Source: an uncultured Devosia sp.
Lineage (GTDB): Bacteria > Pseudomonadota > Alphaproteobacteria > Rhizobiales > Devosiaceae
DNA length: 21,553 nucleotides
Reading direction: 5' to 3'
Assembly (NCBI GenBank): GCA_946480655.1
Contig: CAMLKN010000008.1
Location: 1-21,553 of the forward strand
Below are positions 14,666 through 21,553 of this stretch, in pieces. The position numbers and the translations under genes are program-made. Under the pieces are notes generated by a model. It had not been told where the DNA came from. It ran no database searches and saw only the letters and a list, made by a program, of their open reading frames with translations. The stretch's first letter is position 1. Every line of letters begins with the position of its first letter.

Positions 14666-15577
14666 GTGTCCACTCTTTCCCACAGCAATGGCCGACCGAG
14701 CTCGACGACGCGCCAAGAGCGTCTCACCTCATTCGAGAACCGCTACCGACAGCAGCAGTTCACCCGCCGGAACTGGACCCTGCTCTATGGTGCACTCTTC
14801 GCCACGGCCCTTGCCGGTTCGGTGGCGGTCAGCGACTTCAGCTTTCCCGGCCTCTTCGAGGGCCTACCCATGGCCTGGAACTACATTGCGGGCACGCTGC
14901 CAAAGCTGACCCTTGAGAACCTGTGGGGCGACCTCGCCGAATGGTATTGGGGCCTCAGGTTCTGGACGCGGCTGCTCGTCGAAACCATTCTCATGGGCTT
15001 TGTCGGCACGGTCCTCGGCGGCATCCTGGCCCTTGCCCTCTGTTTCCCCGCCTCGCGCAACCTCGTGGACCGCAGCGGCATCTATTTCGCGGCACGCCGG
15101 ACGCTCGAATTCTGCCGCACGGTGCCTGAACTGGTGTTTGCGCTGATCTTCGTCTTTGCCTTCGGCCTCGGGCCCTTTGCCGGCGTGCTGGCAATCGCCG
15201 TGCATACGGCCGGCTCCTTGGGCAAGCTCTTTGCCGAGGTGAACGAGAATGTCGATCCGCGCCCCATCGAAGGCGTGCGGGCGGCCGGTGGCAACTGGCT
15301 GATGATCATGCGCCTCGGCGTCGTGCCGCAGGCCCTGCCCAATTATGCCAGCTACCTCCTGCTGCGCTTCGAGATCAACGTGCGCGGCGCTTCGGCCCTC
15401 GGCCTGGTCGGCGCCGGGGGCATTGGCGAAGACCTCTACGTGGCCATTCGCCAGTTCGAGTACACCGACATTTCAGCCATCATGCTGCTGCTGATCCTCA
15501 CCACTTCGGTGATCGACATCACCTGCGAGACCATCCGCCATCGCCTCATCGGCCATAACCTGACGCAGAGCGCCTGA
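14666..15577 (+). CDS. phnE: Phosphonate ABC transporter permease PhnE (first copy)
   Basis: A 303-residue inner-membrane permease. Several hydrophobic helices are visible, among them LLYGALFATALAGSVAV, LLVETILMGFVGTVLGGILA and VFALIFVFAFGLGPFAGVLA. The cytoplasmic loop VDPRPIEGVRAAGGNWLMIM carries the EAA-like contact with PhnC, and VGAGGIGEDLYVAI near the C-terminus is typical of PhnE. I prefer the GTG at 14666 because GTGAGG lies 5 bases upstream. An ATG at 14609 overlapping the phnD stop would add 19 residues but would be encoded through the hairpin. phnE2 follows after 3 bases, and the two probably form a heterodimer. Confidence 0.91.
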   Translation: MSTLSHSNGRPSSTTRQERLTSFENRYRQQQFTRRNWTLLYGALFATALAGSVAVSDFSFPGLFEGLPMAWNYIAGTLPKLTLENLWGDLAEWYWGLRFWTRLLVETILMGFVGTVLGGILALALCFPASRNLVDRSGIYFAARRTLEFCRTVPELVFALIFVFAFGLGPFAGVLAIAVHTAGSLGKLFAEVNENVDPRPIEGVRAAGGNWLMIMRLGVVPQALPNYASYLLLRFEINVRGASALGLVGAGGIGEDLYVAIRQFEYTDISAIMLLLILTTSVIDITCETIRHRLIGHNLTQSA

Positions 15578-15580
15578 CTC

Positions 15581-16411
15581 ATGACCGCCATTCCACATGC
15601 CGATACCGCGCGCCTGAAGCGTTCGCATCCTGAAATCTTTGCCCGCCCGCTGCCGGAACGGCTGCGCGACTGGAGCCTCTGGCTTGGGTTCATCGTGCTA
15701 TTCGGGTTTGGTCTCTGGTGGATCGACGCCTCGCCGATGCGGATCATCAATGGGCTCAACAAGCTCGGACTGCTTGTGACGTTGATGATCCCGCCGTGGC
15801 CAGGCGATGGACTGTGGGACTACACACTGGCCATGGCGGAGACCATTGCCATGGCCTTTCTGGGCACGCTGATCGCTTTCGTAGTCGCGCTGCCGCTGGG
15901 TTTTCTCGGCGCCAAGAACATCGTGCCCAACTGGTTGTTCCACTTCGGCATTCGTCGCTTCTTCGATGCTTTCCGTGGCATTGACGGGCTGGTCTGGGCA
16001 TTGATCTTCGTTTCCGCCGTGGGTCTGGGTCCCTTCGCGGGCGTTCTTGCCATCGCCGTGGGCGACGTCATGGTCTTTGGCAAACTCTTCGCAGAAGCAA
16101 TTGAAAATGTTGACAGAAAACCAGTCGAAGGCGTACGCGCTTCAGGCGGGGCGGACATGCATGTAGTGCGCCTCGGCGTGCTGCCGCAGGTCTTTCCCGT
16201 GATGATGAGCCACGTGCTCTACTTCTTCGAATCCAACGTGCGCTCGGCAACCATACTGGGCATCGTCGGGGCTGGTGGCATCGGGCTGCAACTGTCCGAC
16301 CGCATCCGCATCAACAACTGGCAGGAAGCCGCGTTCATCATTCTCATGATCCTCGTGACTGTCGCCGTGATCGACGCCATTTCGCGCCGGATCCGTGCGA
16401 GACTGATCTGA
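15581..16411 (+). CDS. phnE: Phosphonate ABC transporter permease PhnE (second copy)
   Basis: A 276-residue permease paralogous to the preceding gene. Shared features are the ALIFVSAVGLGPFAGVLAIAV helix, the loop NVDRKPVEGVRASGG, RLGVLPQVFPVMMSHVLYFFE, and VGAGGIGLQLSDRI near the end. The N-terminal HPEIFARPLPERL matches the PhnE2 subgroup found next to PhnE1 in many alphaproteobacteria. It ends at a TGA at 16409-16411 and is the last recognisable phn gene; phnN and phnP do not follow. I see no convincing terminator in the 49 bases after it. Confidence 0.92.
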   Translation: MTAIPHADTARLKRSHPEIFARPLPERLRDWSLWLGFIVLFGFGLWWIDASPMRIINGLNKLGLLVTLMIPPWPGDGLWDYTLAMAETIAMAFLGTLIAFVVALPLGFLGAKNIVPNWLFHFGIRRFFDAFRGIDGLVWALIFVSAVGLGPFAGVLAIAVGDVMVFGKLFAEAIENVDRKPVEGVRASGGADMHVVRLGVLPQVFPVMMSHVLYFFESNVRSATILGIVGAGGIGLQLSDRIRINNWQEAAFIILMILVTVAVIDAISRRIRARLI

Positions 16412-16463
16412 TAGACAACCCGAAAAGCTCCACTCTTGGCTGGTTTGTCGTCGGACGTTATTG

Positions 16464-17186
16464 ATGTTCGGGCATCCGGCGAGCGATTTGAGTGGAGAGA
16501 CAATCTCGGCAATGGTCCAAAAGCACACACGCCGCTCGTCGTCCCATCCCTGGATCGACACAGTCTGGCAAACTGTATCTCTCGAGGACGGCATCTACAG
16601 GGCCACGCCGGACGGCTCCTGGGATCTGATACTGAGCTTTGGCCCGGATGGACAGCCTAGCCTGTGGCTTACGGGGCAATCGACCGAACCGGTAGACGTC
16701 CCGTATCGGGGTGGGTCGCACGCAGTTGTCATCTCCTTCGCCGCCCATGTATTTCTCGTTCACGAGAAGCGGGTGCTGACGGGGGCGACGGTGAGGTTCC
16801 TGCCGGTACAAGGGGACCACTTCACTCTTGATGGCATCGAGTTACCCCTGCCCACATTTCTTGAGGCCGAGCAGCTTGTCGACAAGATGATCAGCGCCGG
16901 CCTGCTGCAATCCAACGACTTGGTCGCACGAGCTTTCAGCGAGAATCCAAAGGCTGCCTCAAGGCGGACGGTGCAACAACACTTCAAGAAAACGACCGGG
17001 ATCACGCAGAAGGATTTCGAGCTCATCCGCCGGGCTCAGGAAGCTGTGCGGCAGCTGAAGGCGGGAGCCAGTGCTGCGGCGGTCGCCGTCGAGCTCGGCT
17101 ACACCGACCAGCCGCACATGATCAAATCCATCAAGAAGATCATGGGTCATCTCCCATCGAACCTCGACCCGGTGCACAAGATCTGA
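16464..17186 (+). CDS. AraC-type helix-turn-helix regulator
   Basis: About 240 residues. The C-terminal part (about residue 145 onward) is an AraC/XylS DNA-binding region with two helix-turn-helices: SRRTVQQHFKKTTGITQKDF and, in the second, AAAVAVELGYTDQPHMIKSIKKIMG, which keeps the A-x-ELGY-DQ-H-F-like pattern of the family. The N-terminal part (DTVWQTVSLEDGIYRATPDGSWDLILSF) resembles the small sensing domain found in such regulators; its ligand is unknown. The start is uncertain: ATG at 16464 has a weak GGA upstream, while ATG at 16512 would remove 16 residues and has GGAGAG about 12 bases upstream. It lies 52 bases after phnE2 on the same strand. No target is evident, and a link to phosphonate is not supported by sequence. 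Confidence 0.8.
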   Translation: MFGHPASDLSGETISAMVQKHTRRSSSHPWIDTVWQTVSLEDGIYRATPDGSWDLILSFGPDGQPSLWLTGQSTEPVDVPYRGGSHAVVISFAAHVFLVHEKRVLTGATVRFLPVQGDHFTLDGIELPLPTFLEAEQLVDKMISAGLLQSNDLVARAFSENPKAASRRTVQQHFKKTTGITQKDFELIRRAQEAVRQLKAGASAAAVAVELGYTDQPHMIKSIKKIMGHLPSNLDPVHKI

Positions 17187-17215
17187 GCCATATCTCCTGG
17201 GTGGGGCCTCCCTTC

Positions 17216-18289
17216 CTATGGGCCCCTGCTGACCGGCGTTCCCCAGAAATGCGAAAGGCGCGCCAACTGCGCCTCCACCAGTTCGGGGGCGACTGCGTCC
17301 GGATCGCCGACAAATTGCAGATGGGCCTGCCCCGATTTTGCACCCATTGTCTTCTGCCAGGCGCCGACGAGACGACCATTGAGCAGGACGCTTGGCCGAA
17401 AGAAGGTGATTGCTTCGTCAGGCGCGCCGGGGACGCGATCATAGGCAGCGCGGTCCTTGTAGCCGACCAAGAGTTCGTCGAAGGGCGACAGGAGGTGCAG
17501 CAGACCATTTGGAGCGGGCACATCCGCTGGTATCGAGCTTACCGACCACAAGGCGGTATCGTCGAAAACAATCTCCCGAAGTCGTTCGCCCGCCAGCTGC
17601 ATAGCCTCGCGCGCCATCGTGAGGCTGAGGCCTGACCACCAGGCAAAATCCCGGTCACTTGCGGGTCCGTGGCTCTGGAAGTAGCGCAGGGCCAGTGCCT
17701 CCAGCGAGGCCTGATGGTCCAGGGACAGGCTGTCAACATCGGCAAGCCAATCATCGAGCAGCACAAAGGTGGGCTGCTTGCCCCGATGCGGCCCAAAACA
17801 AATCAGACCCGCCTGTGCCCAGTAGCCGAGAATGTGCAGGCCGGCGCCCTTTTCGGTGGCAATGCCTTGGCCTTCGAAGCGGGCATAGATTTCTGGCCTT
17901 GTCAGCGGACCGTCGCGCAAGGTCGCTTCAAGCACTTTGCGCCCCGCCTCGAGGATCGGCAGGTCAAGGCCCATGCTGCGCAGGACCGACCATGAGCGCT
18001 CATTCTGGCGCGCGCCGGTCAAGGCCAGCATCCACCGGATATCGGTTGCCGGGACGAAATGGATGGTCCCGCGAAGGGGCCAGGTCCGAACGATCTGCCG
18101 ATCGGCGATGGCCTGATGGATGTTCCCGGCAGTCAGGCCGTCGGACCTTTGCCCGATAGCCCAGAGCGCACCGCCGAAATCCTGCGCCTGGATGGCTCCG
18201 AACCATTGGACCACGTCGAGCACTGAGGCGAAGGGCGCTCCAGCGAGACGCTGGGTGTGGCAACGGATCAGGGCAAGGTCCTTGGTCAT
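17216..18289 (-). CDS. Winged-helix protein of the HTH_42 family (possible AlkZ-type DNA glycosylase)
   Basis: A 357-residue protein of the HTH_42 (winged helix DNA-binding) family. It has the early GAIQAQD motif with Gln34 and Gln36 (bases around 18182-18190), RTWPLRGTIHFVPATDIRWML near residue 68, and a C-terminal segment LLSPFDELLVGYKDR plus SVLLNGRLVGAWQK, all typical. In characterised members (AlkZ, and YcaQ/AlkX), a Q-x-Q or Q-x-D motif in this position is catalytic for removing alkylated or crosslinked bases. The Q-A-Q pattern fits the AlkZ form, so DNA repair is plausible, but many members are uncharacterised. It lies 29 bases downstream of the epoxide hydrolase on the same strand, so they are probably co-transcribed. 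The start ATG at 18289 lacks a strong ribosome site. Confidence 0.8.
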   Translation of the reverse strand: MTKDLALIRCHTQRLAGAPFASVLDVVQWFGAIQAQDFGGALWAIGQRSDGLTAGNIHQAIADRQIVRTWPLRGTIHFVPATDIRWMLALTGARQNERSWSVLRSMGLDLPILEAGRKVLEATLRDGPLTRPEIYARFEGQGIATEKGAGLHILGYWAQAGLICFGPHRGKQPTFVLLDDWLADVDSLSLDHQASLEALALRYFQSHGPASDRDFAWWSGLSLTMAREAMQLAGERLREIVFDDTALWSVSSIPADVPAPNGLLHLLSPFDELLVGYKDRAAYDRVPGAPDEAITFFRPSVLLNGRLVGAWQKTMGAKSGQAHLQFVGDPDAVAPELVEAQLARLSHFWGTPVSRGP

Positions 18290-18318
18290 GGCAGCAGCTT
18301 TCAGCGATGCGAGCAGTG

Positions 18319-19566
18319 TTAGGCGCGCAGAGCGCCGAAAAACAGGCGTAGATCGGCGACCAATCGGTCGGGATGTTCCATTGCCGGGAAGTGACCACCT
18401 TCGGCATATTCAGTCCAGTGTGACAGCGCCTGCATCGGGTCTATCAGTGGCCGTGTAAGGTCGTCAGCGTTGAAGGCAATGACACCCTTGGGCGTCGCGG
18501 TCTGCGCGCCCCAGCCCATGGCCCGCATGCTTTCCCAGATCACGTTGGCCGACCCGGCGCCACCGCCGCCAAACCAATAGCTCGAAGCAATCGCCAGGAA
18601 CTGGTCGAGATCGACCGCGTCCTCGATCAGAGCGTTGTCGGGATCGGTCCACGCGGCGAATTTCTCGGCGATCCAGGCCAGCTGTCCGATCGGAGAATCA
18701 TTGAGGGCATAACCGAGGGTCTTGGGTCGTGACGACTGAATGGCGAGGTAGCCATTCCTGTCGGCCATGCCAGCGAAACGCGCGCCCAGGACGGCCTTCT
18801 GTGCCTCAGACAGGTCCGTTCGGGCAAGGGTCGCGTCCTTCATGAAGGACGCAACGGCCACCGCGGTGTCGCTATCGGTGCCGGTATGCACACCAATGGC
18901 GCGACCGGCCGAGAGAGCATCGAGTTCTCCCGCCATGCCGGCACCCATGTCGGTTCCGTGAATGGCAAAACGCTCATAGCCCAGCGCCGACACCAGGGCC
19001 AGGACGCCTCCAGCCACCCTGCCCATATTCCATCCCGCTGTGGTCGGGGCCGGTGACAGGCCAAATCCCGGAATTGTCGGCGCAATGATGTGGAAGGCAT
19101 CGCTTGCCTTGCCGCCATACGCGACAGGGTTCACGAGGGGCTCAAAGATCTTGAGGTATTCCAGGCTGGAGCTGGGCCAGCCGTGAAGCAGGACCAACGG
19201 CATTGCACCGGTCTCCGATGAGCGGATGTGGAAAGCATGGATGTCCTGCCCCTCATGGGTAAACAACACCTGTTCGAAGCGATTGATCCGCTCCTCGTGT
19301 CCTGCCCAATCGAATTGGGCCCAACGATCCGCGAGCTGACGGAGATAACCGCCGGGAACTCCACGCTCCCAGCTTTCCGGCTCCACCTCGATCGGCCAGC
19401 GAGCCTCTGCGAGGCGATCACGAAGACCAGCGATTTCCTGGTGGGAAGTTGTCAGTCGGTACGGCTTAAGGTTGGACATGGGATTCTCCTGCGAAAGTGT
19501 CGGTAGACCCAAGAGGCTACCCAGCACGGACGTGGCGGCGATGGCGTTGAAATGACGTCGCTTCAT
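18319..19566 (-). CDS. Epoxide hydrolase family protein (alpha/beta hydrolase) with Tat-like signal
   Basis: 415 residues from the upstream start. After a signal-like N-terminus comes the epoxide hydrolase N-terminal domain (from PYRLTTSHQEIAGL to about residue 130). The alpha/beta core follows, with the HGWPSS oxyanion motif, nucleophile Asp206 in HGTDMGAG, the family stretch GYLAIQSSRPKTLGYALNDSPIGQ and the catalytic His392 in GGHFPAMEHP. Such enzymes open epoxides to diols through an alkyl-enzyme ester. The sequence MKRRHFNAIAATSVLG is a twin-arginine-type start (RRxF). A second ATG at 19479 begins MSNLKPYRL, the usual cytosolic start of this family. Both ATGs have good ribosome sites: AAGGAG 7 bases before the first and AGGAG 6 bases before the second. 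Substrate is unknown. Confidence 0.88.
   Translation of the reverse strand: MKRRHFNAIAATSVLGSLLGLPTLSQENPMSNLKPYRLTTSHQEIAGLRDRLAEARWPIEVEPESWERGVPGGYLRQLADRWAQFDWAGHEERINRFEQVLFTHEGQDIHAFHIRSSETGAMPLVLLHGWPSSSLEYLKIFEPLVNPVAYGGKASDAFHIIAPTIPGFGLSPAPTTAGWNMGRVAGGVLALVSALGYERFAIHGTDMGAGMAGELDALSAGRAIGVHTGTDSDTAVAVASFMKDATLARTDLSEAQKAVLGARFAGMADRNGYLAIQSSRPKTLGYALNDSPIGQLAWIAEKFAAWTDPDNALIEDAVDLDQFLAIASSYWFGGGGAGSANVIWESMRAMGWGAQTATPKGVIAFNADDLTRPLIDPMQALSHWTEYAEGGHFPAMEHPDRLVADLRLFFGALRA
19486..19490 (-). promoter_or_regulatory. Internal ribosome binding site for a short epoxide hydrolase form
   Basis: AGGAG on the minus strand, 6 bases before the ATG at 19479. It is as strong as the site preceding the upstream start (AAGGAG, 19574-19579). 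It would yield a 386-residue protein without the twin-arginine N-terminus. Confidence 0.45.
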
Positions 19567-19731
19567 CTGGTCGCTCCTTGGTGGATCGTCCCTTGAAGAC
19601 TAGGAAATGCGCCTCTGCGCGGCTTGTAAAAATGCGCAGGATTCAGCGGCCCAGCAAAAGTGGGGCGCCTCATTCGGGGGCCGCGCTCCCACACCTCTTC
19701 GTCGAGAAGTCCTGTGTCGGGACCGGTGCGA
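19567..19731 (-). other. Spacer upstream of the epoxide hydrolase
   Basis: 165 bases between the LysR stop and the epoxide hydrolase start, both genes on the minus strand. The ribosome site lies at 19574-19579. On the minus strand TTTACA around 19624-19629 is a possible -35, but no good -10 follows. An 8-base direct repeat AAATGCGC occurs at 19605-19612 and 19630-19637 (25 bases apart) and could be a regulator site. No convincing gene or hairpin terminator was seen. Confidence 0.3.
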
Positions 19732-20718
19732 CTAGCCGGCCCCGGCGGTTTCTGGAATTTCACCGACCGCCCCCAGGGGACCGTGCTCCTTTGCGCTGTC
19801 GCTCATGAGTTCAACGATCTGGTCGCGCACCCACATCAGGGCCCGGTCCGTGCTGGTATACTGATGCCACTGGATGGCCTCGACTAGCGGCGGGATTGAG
19901 AACTCGGTTTCGACAATACGCAGCGGCAGCATTTTGGCGTAGGCCTGCGCCAGTCGGCGATGCGCCAGCGCAATTCTCTGCGTGCCCGGCAGCAGGAAAG
20001 GCATGGTCGTGAACGAGCCCGCGACGATGTCGATATTCCTCAGCCCTTCGCCGAATTCCCGGTTAAACCAGGCTTCATAGGACGGGGTGGCGCCCGGCCC
20101 GAAACCTACGGTGACGTGGTGCATCTGCAGGAAATCCGCCGTGCTGACGCGGGACCCGACGCTCGCGTTGTCACTGCTGACGAGACCGCAAACCGTTTCA
20201 GTAAAGAGCTGCAGCCGGGGATGCTCTTCGGACATGAAGTTCTGCGGCATGACCAGAAGTTCGATCTCGCCCTTTTCCAGCAGGGCCGCGGGCGACTCCG
20301 TGCCGCGCTGAAACTGGCTGGGCTGCATGATCGTGAGTTTGAGCCTGGGCGCCTTCTGCTGGATGGCCCGCAATGCGTCAGCCAGGCCAGCAATCATTAC
20401 ATAGTCGGAGGCAAAGATCCGGACCGCGCGCTCGCTCGAGACCGGGTCAAACTCCGGCACGGTGAGGACCGTAGCGTCGATCCGCAGCAGCAAGTCACGC
20501 ACTCTCGCGCCCAGTTCCGCCCCGCGCGCCGTTGGGACCATTTCCCGCCCGACCTGCACCAGAAGGTCGTCCTGAAAGTGCTCCCGCAACCGCGCCAGAA
20601 CTGCGCTCACGGTCGATTGATTGCGGTAGAGCCGCTCGGCTGCCCGGGTCACAGAGCGCTCCGTCAGCAGATAATCGAGCGCCACCAGCAGGTTGAGATC
20701 GAAACCCTTGAACCGCAT
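19732..20718 (-). CDS. LysR family transcriptional regulator (NodD-like subgroup)
   Basis: A 328-residue LysR-type regulator. The N-terminal helix-turn-helix is clear: FDLNLLVALDYLLTERSVTRAAERL, then NQSTVSAVLARLREHF, followed by FVR-like DDLLVQVGREMVPT. The wording of this domain resembles the NodD/NahR-like branch. The effector domain (about residues 90-305) is typical in length, including LLPGTQRIALAHRRLAQ. I chose ATG 20718 because GAGG lies 5 bases upstream and the protein then starts MRFKGFDLNLL; a TTG 7 codons upstream is less likely. It is divergent from a TRAP transporter binding-protein gene across 120 bases, so regulation of that gene is the obvious guess. The effector is unknown. 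Confidence 0.92.
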   Translation of the reverse strand: MRFKGFDLNLLVALDYLLTERSVTRAAERLYRNQSTVSAVLARLREHFQDDLLVQVGREMVPTARGAELGARVRDLLLRIDATVLTVPEFDPVSSERAVRIFASDYVMIAGLADALRAIQQKAPRLKLTIMQPSQFQRGTESPAALLEKGEIELLVMPQNFMSEEHPRLQLFTETVCGLVSSDNASVGSRVSTADFLQMHHVTVGFGPGATPSYEAWFNREFGEGLRNIDIVAGSFTTMPFLLPGTQRIALAHRRLAQAYAKMLPLRIVETEFSIPPLVEAIQWHQYTSTDRALMWVRDQIVELMSDSAKEHGPLGAVGEIPETAGAG

Positions 20719-20838
20719 TCTTGCCTCTGATTTTTCCAATTCAAGATATCTGATCTTTCGATTTTATCAATGGATGCTGATCGGCTACCCCAAGGTTGAG
20801 CACGGCGCAGACCGAGCCGAAAACTCTTGGAGGAGATC
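20719..20838. promoter_or_regulatory. Divergent promoter region between lysR and the TRAP gene
   Basis: 120 bases, with an AT-rich stretch (about 20730-20770) unusual for this window. It includes the palindrome AGATATCT (20744-20751) and several T-N11-A arrangements of the LysR-box type, none compelling enough to name. The TRAP gene has GGAGGAG just upstream of its ATG. Confidence 0.4.
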
Positions 20839-21553
20839 ATGATCAAAACACTGAGCGCGCTGCTGGTCGGCGTGTCCCTGCTGGTTCTGCCGACCCAGGC
20901 AGAAGAGACCCTGACCTTTGCGACCGCCAGCCCGCCCCAGGGGCCGATTTCCACCGTCATCTTCGACGGCTGGGCCCAGCGGATCAATGCCGATGGCGAA
21001 GGCATCGTCCAGATCGACGTCCAGCACGGCTTCACCGTAGCCAGCCCTGCCAATTTCTACGACCGCGTCAAGGACGGCGTCGTGCCGATTTCCTGGGGCA
21101 TCATGACCACCGTCGGTGGGCGCTTTCCGCTGACCTCGGTGGTCGAACTGCCCAATATGCCGGCCAGCGGCGAGGCCGCGTCCGTAGCCTTCTGGCGCCT
21201 CTATGCCGAAGGTCATCTCGACGCAGAATACCACGATATCGTGCCGCTGTTTCTCACCGCCTTCCCACAGTCGGGCATCCACCTGAGCAAGCCCTTGGCA
21301 TCGCTGGACGACCTGGGCGGCGCGCGGGTCATTGCGGGCTCCCAGACCAATTCGGGCGTCGTGCAGGCGCTGGGCGGCGTGCCGCAATCCATCAACCCTG
21401 CCGATGCCTATGAAGCCATCCAGCGCGGCACTGCCGATGGTCGGCTGGTGCCATGGTCGGCCTTTCCGCCCTTCCGCATGGAAGAGATCACCAGCTATCA
21501 CATCGAGGCCCCGGTGGGCACGGCGGTGGGCATGGTCTTTATCAACCGTGGCG
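20839..21553 (+). CDS. TRAP transporter solute-binding protein, DctP family (3'-partial)
   Basis: 238 codons are present and the frame is open at the window end. A Sec signal peptide (MIKTLSALLVGVSLLVLPTQA, cleavage near TQA-EE) leads into a DctP-type fold with TLTFATASPPQGP at the start, a VKDGVVPISWGIMTT segment, FPLTSVVELPNMPAS, and SLDDLGGARVIAGSQTNSGVVQALGGVPQSINPADAYEAIQRGTADG. The last is the family's LxDLxGxKxR...G..P......E.Y.AL..G..DG region. TRAP binding proteins deliver carboxylates or similar acids to a DctQM permease, which would be beyond the window. The ATG is preceded by GGAGGAG. The diverging LysR gene probably controls it. Substrate cannot be deduced. Confidence 0.88.
   Translation, partial: MIKTLSALLVGVSLLVLPTQAEETLTFATASPPQGPISTVIFDGWAQRINADGEGIVQIDVQHGFTVASPANFYDRVKDGVVPISWGIMTTVGGRFPLTSVVELPNMPASGEAASVAFWRLYAEGHLDAEYHDIVPLFLTAFPQSGIHLSKPLASLDDLGGARVIAGSQTNSGVVQALGGVPQSINPADAYEAIQRGTADGRLVPWSAFPPFRMEEITSYHIEAPVGTAVGMVFINRG

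Noticed and set aside
14729..14737. TCATTCGAG inside phnE1 as another PhnF site
   Set aside because: Only half of the palindrome is present, it lies within coding sequence for SFEN, and an 8-base match is expected by chance in a window this size.
19605..19637. AAATGCGC direct repeat as a defined operator
   Set aside because: An 8-base repeat alone in a GC-rich spacer is weak evidence, and no regulator can be assigned.
1..21553. CRISPR arrays, insertion sequences, tRNA or rRNA genes
   Set aside because: No regularly spaced DNA repeats, terminal inverted repeats with transposase frames, or RNA gene signatures were seen.

Overview
The window is GC-rich DNA from an alphaproteobacterium. The rhizobial order of the C-P lyase genes (regulator plus phnGHIJKLM, with a separate phnCDE1E2 and a hexapeptide transferase), tightly overlapping reading frames and alphaproteobacterial-type transporters suggest Hyphomicrobiales, possibly near Devosia. 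That family-level guess is inference. There are no rRNA or tRNA genes, CRISPR arrays or insertion sequences, and no gene-free stretch longer than 300 bases.

Region 1 (1-5461, plus strand) is a type I secretion unit. It holds the 3' part of a large, repeat-bearing, acidic protein without RTX nonapeptides, then an inner-membrane ABC permease/ATPase with a long acidic N-terminal extension and a Gln at the usual H-loop His position, then an HlyD-type adaptor. No TolC-like outer-membrane gene is present.

Region 2 (5489-16411) is a phosphonate locus. A hexapeptide-repeat transferase (minus strand) diverges from phnF-phnG-phnH-phnI-phnJ-phnK-phnL-phnM, followed by phnC-phnD-phnE1-phnE2. The genes overlap or nearly touch. 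Perfect TCATTCGAATGA palindromes lie twice in the divergent spacer and once inside the last codons of phnM, just before phnC; I infer that they are PhnF operators. A fourth, imperfect copy reads as a PHO box ending 10 bases before a plausible -10. A GC-rich hairpin with a T-rich tail separates phnD from phnE1. The import genes would supply phosphonate, PhnGHI-M would activate and process it, PhnF would repress and PhoB would activate.

The most striking observation is in PhnJ, the radical-SAM catalytic subunit. It is recognisable end to end and keeps the glycyl-radical glycine, but three of the four catalytic/cluster cysteines known from E. coli are replaced (Cys244 to Ser, Cys266 to Val, Cys272 to Gly). 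Either this is a C-P lyase variant with different chemistry, or a complex that depends on another PhnJ.

Region 3 (16464-21553) is mixed accessory content: an AraC-type regulator (plus), an HTH_42/AlkZ-like winged-helix protein and an epoxide hydrolase with two well-supported starts (minus), and a LysR regulator (minus) divergent from the start of a TRAP-type solute-binding protein that runs off the window end.
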